Source: Dehalococcoidales bacterium
GTDB taxonomy: Bacteria > Chloroflexota > Dehalococcoidia > Dehalococcoidales > UBA3254
Assembly: GCA_016926695.1 (NCBI GenBank)
Contig: JAFGOB010000119.1
Location: 1-7,170, forward strand
Reading direction: 5' to 3'
Length of the DNA: 7,170 nt
Below the pieces are notes generated by a model. That model was not told where the DNA came from. It made no database searches and saw only the letters and a list, made by a program, of their open reading frames with translations. How positions within the stretch are numbered: position 1 is the stretch's first letter; each line of letters begins with the position of its first letter. Below are positions 1 through 6,236 of this stretch, piece after piece. A program made the position numbers and the translations under genes.

Positions 1-104
1 GTCGAGCAGCCGGCTGAGCCAGGGACGAGCAGGCTCCGGTCACCGTCCTGAACAAAGTTCAGGCTTCCACTTGCGGAGTCCTCTGGCTCAGCCGGCTGCT
101 CGAC
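1..104. repeat. Perfect 22-bp inverted repeat with an inner hairpin
   Basis: Bases 1-22 are the exact reverse complement of bases 83-104, enclosing 60 bases. The stem can continue as GGAC (23-26) with GTCC (78-81) if base 82 bulges. Each arm contains the 10-bp palindrome CAGCCGGCTG (7-16 and 89-98). Inside the loop is a second perfect hairpin, CCTGAAC (47-53), AAA, GTTCAGG (57-63). No T-run follows, so it does not look like an intrinsic terminator. It could be a small non-autonomous palindromic element, a structured RNA, or a dispersed repeat at which an assembly ended, since the arm begins exactly at base 1. The structure is seen directly; its role is unknown. Confidence 0.85.
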
Positions 105-237
105 TCCAGAATGTCAGTACTTTCGGGGTAATCTGAGGGACTTTGGATCCGGGATAAGGATAATAGTTACTGGTTCCGCCACTGTTTCAGTTATGGATCG
201 ATCCCGGCTTTTAGCCGATTCCATTTATAGCCGTTTT
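105..237. other. Non-coding stretch with a small hairpin
   Basis: I see no credible coding sequence on either strand. The stretch contains the palindrome GGATCGATCC (195-204) and a 5-bp hairpin CGGCT-TTT-AGCCG (205-217). A 7-bp inverted pair, CCGGGAT (149-155) and ATCCCGG (201-207), is also present. None is followed by a T-run. These may be the decayed 3' flank of a gene left of the window, but nothing shows that directly. Confidence 0.4.
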
Positions 238-271
238 GAGATTGCTTCGTCGTTACACTTCTCACAATGAC
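238..271 (+). repeat. Degenerate dispersed repeat of the GAGATTGCTTCGTCG...CAATGAC type
   Basis: The sequence begins GAGATTGCTTCGTCG and ends CACAATGAC, with ATTG and CAAT able to pair at the two ends. From memory, short intergenic repeats of this form (GATTGCTTCG ... CGCAATGAC) occur in many copies in genomes of uncultured bacteria, including Dehalococcoidia. This copy differs from the form I recall (CACAAT in place of CGCAAT), so it looks degenerate. No second copy lies in the window, so repetition in the genome is recalled rather than shown here. Confidence 0.5.
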
Positions 272-568
272 GAGTCAAAATAAGTGCTATATATAATATA
301 TAATCATAATATTAGTGTCCATTCAGAGGAGTCCCCGATACTTCCTTTTCTCCCTGACGGGACGACGTAGGAATCTCCTGATATTACACCCTCTTCTCCC
401 AATTTTAGATTCTCACGGCACCACGGCAGGCGTAAAGGAGAGCCAGGGCCGGTTGGGTAAAAGGAATCAATCGGGCTCAGAATGGTCGATATATCTTCAA
501 TACTTCTCCTCTATTGATAATCCCGCTGTGTTAAGTGTGTGCCAGGCTCAGCCCTTTGCGGGAGAGGG

Positions 569-585
569 CCTGAACGGTGTTCAGG
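569..585. repeat. 7-bp-stem hairpin sharing its stem with the hairpin at 47-63
   Basis: CCTGAAC (569-575), loop GGT, GTTCAGG (579-585). The stem is identical to that of the inner hairpin of the left-edge inverted repeat, with a different loop (AAA there). Both copies are also preceded by CAGGCTC (30-36 and 543-549). This suggests a related repeat family or a common binding site, but two copies are too few to settle it. Confidence 0.6.
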
Positions 586-671
586 AATACAGCCCCCACC
601 CACTATATCGTTAGCGATATTCATTATAGAATTATAGTAAAAACGCCCATTCTGTTTGGTATGCAGCATGG

Positions 672-728
672 TTGTCCGCAGGATAGTATTCAAATTAATA
701 TTTAGATTGCTGTGCAGTAATATATAAA
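672..728 (+). promoter_or_regulatory. Weak candidate promoter elements for the histidine kinase
   Basis: Two poor sigma-70-like pairs can be drawn in this AT-rich stretch: TTGTCC (672-677) with TAATAT 18 bp later, and TTTAGA (701-706) with TATAAA (723-728) after 16 bp. Neither is close to consensus at both boxes. They are noted only because the kinase must be transcribed from somewhere in the preceding non-coding region. Confidence 0.2.
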
Positions 729-750
729 GACTCCGGGGATTAGATTATTT

Positions 751-3381
751 ATGAATATCCTCCACTATATCCCGGCTATTTCTGCGGTATTATATATAGT
801 GCTTTTTGTAGTGACGGCGTTGAACCGCCCCCTGACACGCCAGCACAGGCTTTTCCTGCTGGCCTTGGTCCCGGCGGCCGTCTGGAGCATCACCGATTTC
901 CTCCTGCGCAGTCCTTTCTGGCCCGATCTTAAACTGCTGCTGCTCAAACTGGTAATAATAAGCTCCCTGTTCTGGGTTGTACAGCTCTATTATTTTTGCC
1001 GGGGCTTTCTCAACCAGCCAAAAGACATCTGGTTGTACTTCGGATACGCCCTTATTGGCGTTAACGCGGTATTGTTCGCTCTCAATGTCATACCTCCGGG
1101 AGTATCCGTAGACAACTGGAAGGTCCATCCCGTATACGGATCGTGGATACTGTTGTGGATAGGCCCCATGGCGCTGTTTGCCATCCTGGGACTGCTCATG
1201 TTGGCCAAAAGGCTGGTGAAACATACCTCACCGGAAGAGCGTAACAAGCTGGGTTACCTCCTGAGTGCCATCGGGCTCCTCTCTATTTTCGGCATTCCCA
1301 GCGTAGCCCCCCAGGCCAGTAATTTCTCCATGGGCAGCATCGCCTGTATCCTGTGCGCCAGTACGCTGGCCTACGCGGTAATCAGGCACGATCTTATCAA
1401 CTACAGCGTTTTTCTGCGCAGGCTCCTGGGATGGGGCGCCCTCTTCATCCTGAGTATCTCTATCTTCGAAACCGTGCAGATAATCGGACATTTTACCTCC
1501 GGACTGGAAATAACCCCGGTCATGATAGCCAGCTCCAGTATAGGGACCCTGGCCGTGACCGCCATCCTGTTCTGGCTGCGCCCCTTTATCCTGGAAAAAA
1601 TCGACCAGTTGTTCTACAGGCAGCGCTACCAGCACCGCAGAGAGCTGTTCGATTTTATATCCCATAAAATGCAGGGAGTCCAAAACCTCCGGGAGCTGGG
1701 GGAAGGACTGTTATCCCCCCTGGTAAAAAGTCTGGACTGCCGCCAGGCACATCTCCTGCTGCCGGACAAATACCTCAACCATTTCGTGGTCAGGTTCAGC
1801 GAGCCGCCCGCGGATGTTTCTCCTCCATTCCAGATCAGGAACGATAGTCCTATCATCAATTACCTGCACGACCAGTATTTGACCAGGAAAGACCTGGACA
1901 TCCAGGCTGAACTGAGGGGAGTCTGGTCAAGCGAAAGAACGGGGCTCAGCAGCAGCGGCATCGAGCTGCTTTTTCCTTTATTGAACCGGGGCAACATGGT
2001 AGGCATCCTGGCGTTTGAAAAGAAACTGACCGGGAAATATTCCACCGAGGACGCCGGCCTGATAGCCAGCATTGCCGACCAGGTCGCCGTGACACTGGAA
2101 AAGGAGCGTTTCCAGAGCGAGCTGGCCAAACGTGAGAAAGAGCTGTCTATCATCAACCGCCTTACCAGAATCGTTACCTCCAGCCTGAACATCCGGGATG
2201 TCTTCGGGGCCTTCGTACGCGGACTTCAGGAGGCTGTAGACATCGATTTCGCCTCAATCGGCATCCTGGAAAAAGACAACCTGAGTCTTTCGGCTGTATA
2301 CAGTCAAGGGCCGATCAACTGCCGGCTCGCCGGCTCCTTTCCTGTCAGAGGTTCGGGCATGGAATGGATAGTACTCAGCAAAAAGACCAGCATATACCCG
2401 GGTGAAAAGTCGGAGGATGCCACCTTTATCGATCATCTGATGAAATCCGGAGCCGCTTCCATTGTGTGTCTGCCGCTAATAACACGCGATGAGGTAATCG
2501 GCATCCTGACCCTGGCCAGCTCCCGTGTGAACGTTTACAGCAGGGACCAGGTACGCTTCCTGGAGCAACTGGCCTACCAGATATCAACATCGGTCGTGAA
2601 TTCCCAGCTCTTCTCCAGGACGCAGTCCCTGTATAAAAGCGAGAAAATTCTGCGGCAGAACCTGGAAAAAGAAATCAAGAAACGGGCGGATTTCTTCAGG
2701 GCGCTGGTGCACGAGCTGAAGACCCCGCTGACGCCCATCGTGGTTTCAAGCGAAACGATGCTGGACTTTATCCAGGAAGAAACCCTCAAAAACCTGGTCC
2801 GTAACGTGTATAACGGGGCCGTAAGACTGAACAGCAGGGTGGATGAACTGCTGGATATATCCCGCGGTGAACTTGGAATGCTGAGAGTAAACCTGGAGCC
2901 CGTAGACCCGCTACCGCTCCTGGAAGAAGTCGTCAGATACATTCAGCCCCAGCTTGATAACAAGCGTCAAAGCCTGGTACTGGAGATACCCTCTACTCTG
3001 CCCACTGTTCTCGGCGATGAGTCCCGGCTGCGCCAGGTGCTGCTTAACCTTCTGGGCAACTCGATGAAGTTTACGCCGGAAGACGGACAAATTACCGTAA
3101 CGACTTCCGTCCGCCGTAACGATCTGGTAGTTTCCGTACGGGACACCGGCAAAGGCATAGACAAATCCGAGCAGGACAAGCTTTTCATCCCCTATAACCA
3201 GATCGGAGGCGATAAAGAGACCTTTTCCGGTCTGGGTCTGGGACTGGCCCTGTGCAAGCAGTTCGTGGAGCTGCACCAGGGCAGGATATGGGTGGAAAGT
3301 CAAAAAGGCCGCGGATCGACATTCAGCTTCACCCTCCCCCTCATTGCCCAGCCTGCCGTATCCTGTAAAACACCGGCCTGA
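751..3381 (+). CDS. Multi-pass membrane sensor histidine kinase with two GAF domains
   Basis: An 876-residue sensor kinase expected to autophosphorylate on His and pass phosphate to a response regulator, which is not present in this window. Residues 1-280 hold about nine hydrophobic segments (near 5-24, 33-52, 60-82, 93-113, 131-152, 167-185, 194-211, 224-246 and 254-277). The first seven resemble the 7TM N-terminal region of histidine kinases. A basic segment (DQLFYRQRYQHRRELFDF, 285-302) leads into a poorly conserved first GAF-like domain (about 310-450) and a second, clearer GAF domain (about 470-620). The kinase core is complete: H-box HELKTPL with His654, N-box around Asn770 (LLGNSMKF), RDTGKGI (797-803), LFIPYNQI (811-818) and SGLGLGLAL (826-834). 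There is no receiver domain. The start ATG is preceded only by CCGGGG about 12 bases upstream, but no alternative start fits the membrane region better. The ligand sensed is unknown. Confidence 0.95.
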   Translation: MNILHYIPAISAVLYIVLFVVTALNRPLTRQHRLFLLALVPAAVWSITDFLLRSPFWPDLKLLLLKLVIISSLFWVVQLYYFCRGFLNQPKDIWLYFGYALIGVNAVLFALNVIPPGVSVDNWKVHPVYGSWILLWIGPMALFAILGLLMLAKRLVKHTSPEERNKLGYLLSAIGLLSIFGIPSVAPQASNFSMGSIACILCASTLAYAVIRHDLINYSVFLRRLLGWGALFILSISIFETVQIIGHFTSGLEITPVMIASSSIGTLAVTAILFWLRPFILEKIDQLFYRQRYQHRRELFDFISHKMQGVQNLRELGEGLLSPLVKSLDCRQAHLLLPDKYLNHFVVRFSEPPADVSPPFQIRNDSPIINYLHDQYLTRKDLDIQAELRGVWSSERTGLSSSGIELLFPLLNRGNMVGILAFEKKLTGKYSTEDAGLIASIADQVAVTLEKERFQSELAKREKELSIINRLTRIVTSSLNIRDVFGAFVRGLQEAVDIDFASIGILEKDNLSLSAVYSQGPINCRLAGSFPVRGSGMEWIVLSKKTSIYPGEKSEDATFIDHLMKSGAASIVCLPLITRDEVIGILTLASSRVNVYSRDQVRFLEQLAYQISTSVVNSQLFSRTQSLYKSEKILRQNLEKEIKKRADFFRALVHELKTPLTPIVVSSETMLDFIQEETLKNLVRNVYNGAVRLNSRVDELLDISRGELGMLRVNLEPVDPLPLLEEVVRYIQPQLDNKRQSLVLEIPSTLPTVLGDESRLRQVLLNLLGNSMKFTPEDGQITVTTSVRRNDLVVSVRDTGKGIDKSEQDKLFIPYNQIGGDKETFSGLGLGLALCKQFVELHQGRIWVESQKGRGSTFSFTLPLIAQPAVSCKTPA

Positions 3382-3488
3382 CATACTCAGGTGTCAGCCG
3401 CTGCGTTAGCGATAGAACATTCTTCTAGACGAAAATAACTTCTCAACGCGGCGCAAGTATGCCATTTTAGTTAGCAGAGTACATGATC
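3382..3488. other. Intergenic gap between kinase and GH3 gene, with shared 11-mer
   Basis: The gap has no intrinsic terminator, so read-through from the kinase into the next gene is plausible. It contains CGTTAGCGATA (3404-3414), identical to 609-619 upstream of the kinase. Here it forms only a 4-bp stem (CGCT/AGCG, 3399-3411), whereas the upstream copy sits in a 6-bp hairpin. It may be a shared regulatory site. Confidence 0.35.
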
Positions 3489-3494
3489 GGGAGG
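3489..3494 (+). promoter_or_regulatory. Strong Shine-Dalgarno site for the GH3-family gene
   Basis: GGGAGG lies five bases before the ATG at 3500, a near-ideal ribosome binding site that fixes the start of the GH3-family gene. It is much stronger than the site before the kinase. Confidence 0.85.
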
Positions 3495-3499
3495 ACTGT

Positions 3500-5143
3500 A
3501 TGTCCAGACTGCGTGATCTGCTGACAAATAAAAACAATGAAGAATTATGGCAACTGTGCTGCGGCTTTATCGATCTCGATATCGACCGGTTTATGGCGAC
3601 TCAAAAAAGCCTGCTGCTGGAGCAGATAGAGCTGCTCAAGAAATGCAAGCTGGGAAAAAGGATCTTCAGGGGAGCTGCGCCCTCCAGCGTGGATGAATTC
3701 AGAAGGCAGGTACCCCTGACTGTATATAGCGACTATTGCCCTGACCTGGTGGAAAAGAGAGAAAGCGTGCTGCCGGCCAGACCGGTCCAGTGGATCCAGA
3801 CCCTGGGTAAAGCCGGAGAATACCGCTATAAATGGGTGCCGCTCAGCCAGCGGTTCTGGGAAGAGGCAGGACTCAATTTCGGGGCGGTGGCTATTTTCGG
3901 TTCCTGCCGCCGCAGGGGAGAAATCGCCATTCGCGACAGGATGAAGATCCTTTACGCGGCCTCAGGCGCTCCCTATCTGACCAATGCCGTCGCTCACCGT
4001 CTTACGGACGATATCGACTGCCGCTTTCTGCCGTCACTCAATGAGGCCGAAACCTCCGGTTTCGAGGAAAGGGTGGAGAAGGGCTTCAACCTGGCTCTCT
4101 CCGAAGGAATGGACGGCTTTTTCGGCGTCGGAGGCGTGCTGGTAGCCATCGGACTTAAATTCAAGCAGCACTCCGGCAGCACCGGTAAAGTCAAACTGAT
4201 AAAGCATCCCAGAGCACTTTTCCGCCTGACCAGGGGGCTGATCAGGAGCAAGCGGGCCGGCCGCAACCTGATGCCCAGGGACCTGTGGCGGCTCAATTAC
4301 ATCATGTCCATGGGCACGGACAGCATTGTGTACAAGGATAAAATTGAGGAGCTGTGGGGAAGAACACCTCTCGACGTCTTCGGCAATACGGAAACTACGA
4401 TTGTCGCTACCCAGACCTGGGACTACAAAGACATGGTCTTTTTCCCCAACCTGAACTTCCTTGAATTCATCCCTGAAAACGAGTGCACGGCTTCTCCGGC
4501 GACCGGCTATAACGGCCCCTCAACCCTGTTGCTGGACGAGGTCCGGCCCGGTCAACTGTATGAGCTGGTCATAACCAGTTTCCACGGCGGGGCCCTGGTC
4601 CGCTACCGTACCGGGAACCTGGTAAGAATCACCGCACTTGAGAACAGCTCCCTGGGCATAAAGCTGCCCCAGATGATGCCTGAAGGAAGGGTGGACGACC
4701 TGATAGACCTCAGCTTCATCCGGCTGAACGAAAGGATAATCTGGCAGGCCCTGGAAAATACGGGAATCCAGTACAAGGAATGGATAGCGCGCAAGGAAAT
4801 AGAGGACGTTCCGAAGCTGCACCTGTATATCGAGCTGGCTGAAGGATTCGACGCCGGCTCGCAGGAAATAGAAGAAAAGCTGTACCGGGCCATCAAGGAG
4901 ATCGACGGGGGCTCGTATGTTTACGGGCAGCTTTCCAGCATAGAATCCCTGATGCACTGCAAATGGATCAACGTAACCATACTCCCGCGCGGCCTGTTTT
5001 CCAGCTTCAAGAATATTCGCAAAGAGCAGGGAGCCGCCCTGACCGAGCTGAAGCCGTCCCACGTCAACCCATCCGAAGGAGACCTGCTGCTGCTGGGAAT
5101 CCTCTCCGATAATGCACCCGACAAAAAGGTACTGGTAGGATAA
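3500..5143 (+). CDS. GH3-family (ANL acyl-adenylate fold) protein with altered ATP motifs
   Basis: A 547-residue protein of the GH3 family, a branch of the ANL superfamily. Characterised members (plant GH3 enzymes) adenylate a carboxylate with ATP and pass the acyl group to an amine; the bacterial relatives have no settled function. Visible landmarks in order are the phosphate-loop region at 100-114 (QTLGKAGEYRYKWVP), the FGNTETT motif with Glu298 (294-300), the FFPNLNFLEFIP strand (314-325), YRTGNLVRI (369-377) and the hinge GRVDDLIDL (396-404). A small C-terminal domain ends with the LKPSHVNPSE motif (517-526). Length and layout are normal for the family. Two nucleotide-contact motifs are unusual: the Ser/Thr-Ser-Gly loop reads T-L-G, and the Asp expected after YRTG is Asn373, a residue that normally holds the ribose hydroxyls. 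It is soluble and cytoplasmic, with no signal peptide. It follows the kinase on the same strand by 118 bp, so co-expression is possible. The family call is firm; the enzyme activity is uncertain. Confidence 0.88.
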   Translation: MSRLRDLLTNKNNEELWQLCCGFIDLDIDRFMATQKSLLLEQIELLKKCKLGKRIFRGAAPSSVDEFRRQVPLTVYSDYCPDLVEKRESVLPARPVQWIQTLGKAGEYRYKWVPLSQRFWEEAGLNFGAVAIFGSCRRRGEIAIRDRMKILYAASGAPYLTNAVAHRLTDDIDCRFLPSLNEAETSGFEERVEKGFNLALSEGMDGFFGVGGVLVAIGLKFKQHSGSTGKVKLIKHPRALFRLTRGLIRSKRAGRNLMPRDLWRLNYIMSMGTDSIVYKDKIEELWGRTPLDVFGNTETTIVATQTWDYKDMVFFPNLNFLEFIPENECTASPATGYNGPSTLLLDEVRPGQLYELVITSFHGGALVRYRTGNLVRITALENSSLGIKLPQMMPEGRVDDLIDLSFIRLNERIIWQALENTGIQYKEWIARKEIEDVPKLHLYIELAEGFDAGSQEIEEKLYRAIKEIDGGSYVYGQLSSIESLMHCKWINVTILPRGLFSSFKNIRKEQGAALTELKPSHVNPSEGDLLLLGILSDNAPDKKVLVG

Positions 5144-5285
5144 AAGGACAGCAAGCATAATAGAATTTTTTGGGCTCTAATAGGGCAATATTCCAAAAGT
5201 AGGGGCGTAGTTTCAAACTCGCCCGCTATGGGTACCACTGCCGTAGATATCAAAAGACCGATACAGAGAAATAAAGTAAGACGCG
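5144..5285. other. Convergent intergenic gap
   Basis: This lies between the 3' ends of the GH3-family gene and the minus-strand cluster. It contains the hairpin described at 5203-5224 and no gene I can support. A T-run at 5165-5171 is not preceded by a usable stem, so I cannot place a classical terminator for the GH3-family gene. Confidence 0.5.
5203..5224. repeat. Imperfect hairpin GGGCG...CGCCC in the convergent gap
   Basis: GGGCG (5203-5207) pairs with CGCCC (5220-5224). If T5208 bulges, AGTT pairs with AACT around a TCA loop. The form GGGGCG...TTTCAAA...CGCCC resembles GC-rich intergenic repeats I recall from related environmental genomes. It could help end transcription of the plus-strand gene, but no T-run follows. 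Confidence 0.4.
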
Positions 5286-5318
5286 AAAAAATCGTGATTA
5301 TGGCGTCACGTAATCACG
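5286..5318 (-). terminator. Intrinsic terminator of the minus-strand cluster, overlapping a stop codon
   Basis: Read on the minus strand, CGTGATTA (5318-5311), a 10-base loop and TAATCACG (5300-5293) form a perfect 8-bp stem. One A and then six T follow (5291-5286), the layout of a Rho-independent terminator. The stem includes the last codons and the TAA (5300-5298) of the YgiT-type gene, so the terminator is built into the end of the coding sequence. On the plus strand the stem has no T-run after it, so it is unlikely to serve the GH3-family gene. Confidence 0.75.
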
Positions 5319-5525
5319 GATATCCACACGAACACCAAAGCGGACAGATTCCTCCGCGGTTTTCATAAGAGCTTCGGTTACTTTTTCATCTATATATTCT
5401 TCGCCGCAATTTGAGCAGACCTCCGCCGGAACACCTTTTACCACCAGGGTAATTCCTTCACGTTCTAATGTAAGTGTGGCCTTTCCCGGACGGGTTTCCG
5501 CGTTTTTACAAATAATGCACTTCAT
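5298..5525 (-). CDS. YgiT/MqsA-type zinc-finger protein (orphan antitoxin-like)
   Basis: A 75-residue protein with two zinc-binding pairs, Cys3/Cys6 (MKCIICK) and Cys37/Cys40 (VCSNCGEEYID). This is the layout of the N-terminal zinc domain of MqsA, also called YgiT-type zinc finger. It lacks the C-terminal helix-turn-helix DNA-binding half of full-length MqsA, as is usual for this short class. Such genes are often the second gene of a toxin-antitoxin pair, preceded by a small toxin such as a DUF4258 protein. Here only 57 bases separate it from the end of the lipoprotein gene, and no toxin is present. A short open stretch ending in KRRRS just upstream (about 5534-5580, stop at 5531-5533) might be a leftover of one, but this is speculative. 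Only a weak GA-rich ribosome binding site precedes the ATG. The zinc-finger call is firm; the antitoxin role is inferred. Confidence 0.85.
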   Translation of the reverse strand: MKCIICKNAETRPGKATLTLEREGITLVVKGVPAEVCSNCGEEYIDEKVTEALMKTAEESVRFGVRVDIRDYVTP

Positions 5526-5582
5526 ATTTTCTAACTTCTTCGACGCTTATTTGACGCTGGAACTAACTTTCCTTTTATCAAA

Positions 5583-6182
5583 TTAATCTAAGATTTTAAA
5601 GGTCTCTAAAATATGTTCGAAGTCCGGTTTGTCCGCTTCAGCAGTGGTAGAATCAGAGCGCATGTAAATCATCCAGCCAAATCCCTTCGCGTCAAATCGG
5701 ACTTCTCGATATACTTCGTCAGGAGGTTTTGAAAGCCCCCGGTCTATCGGCTGTACATTTCTATGTGTTTAATCAATGCGGTAGGCAGGTACGTCATCGA
5801 CAAACAGATCGGTTTTGTATAGTAATTTGTAATCGGGAAACGACGATGCATTTCTTTCTGCCCTCGCTATTCCGCTTTTTGCATCAGGGACAAGTGGATC
5901 ATATGTATCTGCAATCACATGAATTGAGGTATAATCTTTTGCTTCTTTGATGAAAGGACCTATAAGTATAACGTATGCAATATCCTGTGTAGGGACTCCT
6001 GTGTTTTCTCCAGGTTCTACCTCCTTTATCTTATAATAAGTACGGTATTCGAAGGAAAAATGTACGGTACCTTCAGTCAAGGTAAATGTCTTAAAGGTCG
6101 TTGTATCTTCAGGAATACAGCCAGTGATGGTTGTGATCAATATCAGAATTACGATTAAGGGAATCTTGTATAGCTTCAACAT
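5583..6182 (-). pseudogene. Lipoprotein gene interrupted by an in-frame TAA
   Basis: The protein starts MLKLYK, followed by a hydrophobic stretch and a lipobox ITGC (Cys22 from the ATG at 6182), so it is a lipoprotein anchored on the outer face of the membrane. A TTG six codons earlier is an alternative start, but the ATG gives a normal signal peptide. An in-frame TAA at 5771-5769 stops the frame after VPAYRID. The same frame then continues for 61 residues (from THRNVQ to FEHILETFKILD) and ends at TAA 5585-5583. Its DAKGFGWMIYMRSDS and DFEHILETFKIL stretches look like a real C-terminus, of the sort I recall in PsbP-related small lipoproteins of Dehalococcoidia; that family match is from memory. 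No frameshift is needed, so a single substitution probably broke the gene. It lies 54 bp downstream of the RHS gene on the same strand. A shortened lipoprotein may still be made. Confidence 0.78.
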
Positions 6183-6236
6183 TTTCAAATTACCTGTCAA
6201 TAATGTCTATGTTAGTATTGCATCGCAGTCATTTAA

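Larger units (their letters stand above)
272..750. other. Long non-coding leader region upstream of the histidine kinase
   Basis: About 480 bases hold no gene I can defend. A 99-codon open frame at 315-614 gives a low-complexity, Arg/Ser/Leu-rich translation with no recognisable family and no clear ribosome binding site, so I treat it as chance. The stretch does hold two perfect hairpins: CCTGAAC-GGT-GTTCAGG (569-585) and ATATCG-TTAG-CGATAT (605-620). A weaker pair, GCCCT/AGGGC, lies within 551-569. They are 130-180 bp upstream of the kinase start and could belong to its leader or regulatory region, or be remnants of dispersed repeats. Confidence 0.5.

Noticed and set aside
315..614. 99-codon open frame on the plus strand in the left non-coding region
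   Set aside because: The translation has no recognisable family, is Arg/Ser/Leu-rich and runs through two hairpins. No clear ribosome binding site precedes it.
1228..1683. Long minus-strand open frames inside the kinase gene
   Set aside because: They are antisense shadows of a clearly coding frame, with low-complexity translations and no recognisable motifs.
5165..5171. T-run after the GH3-family gene as an intrinsic terminator
   Set aside because: The bases before it do not form a stem of useful length.
5729..5950. Plus-strand open frame of 73 codons overlapping the lipoprotein gene
   Set aside because: The opposite strand has the better evidence: signal peptide, lipobox and a continuous protein-like frame.
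580..6122. Exact 15-mer TTCAGGAATACAGCC at 580-594 and 6108-6122, the latter inside the lipoprotein lipobox (GCIPE on the minus strand)
   Set aside because: The flanks do not match, so it is more likely chance than a second degraded lipoprotein copy, although the minus-strand translation near 594 also reads GCIPE.
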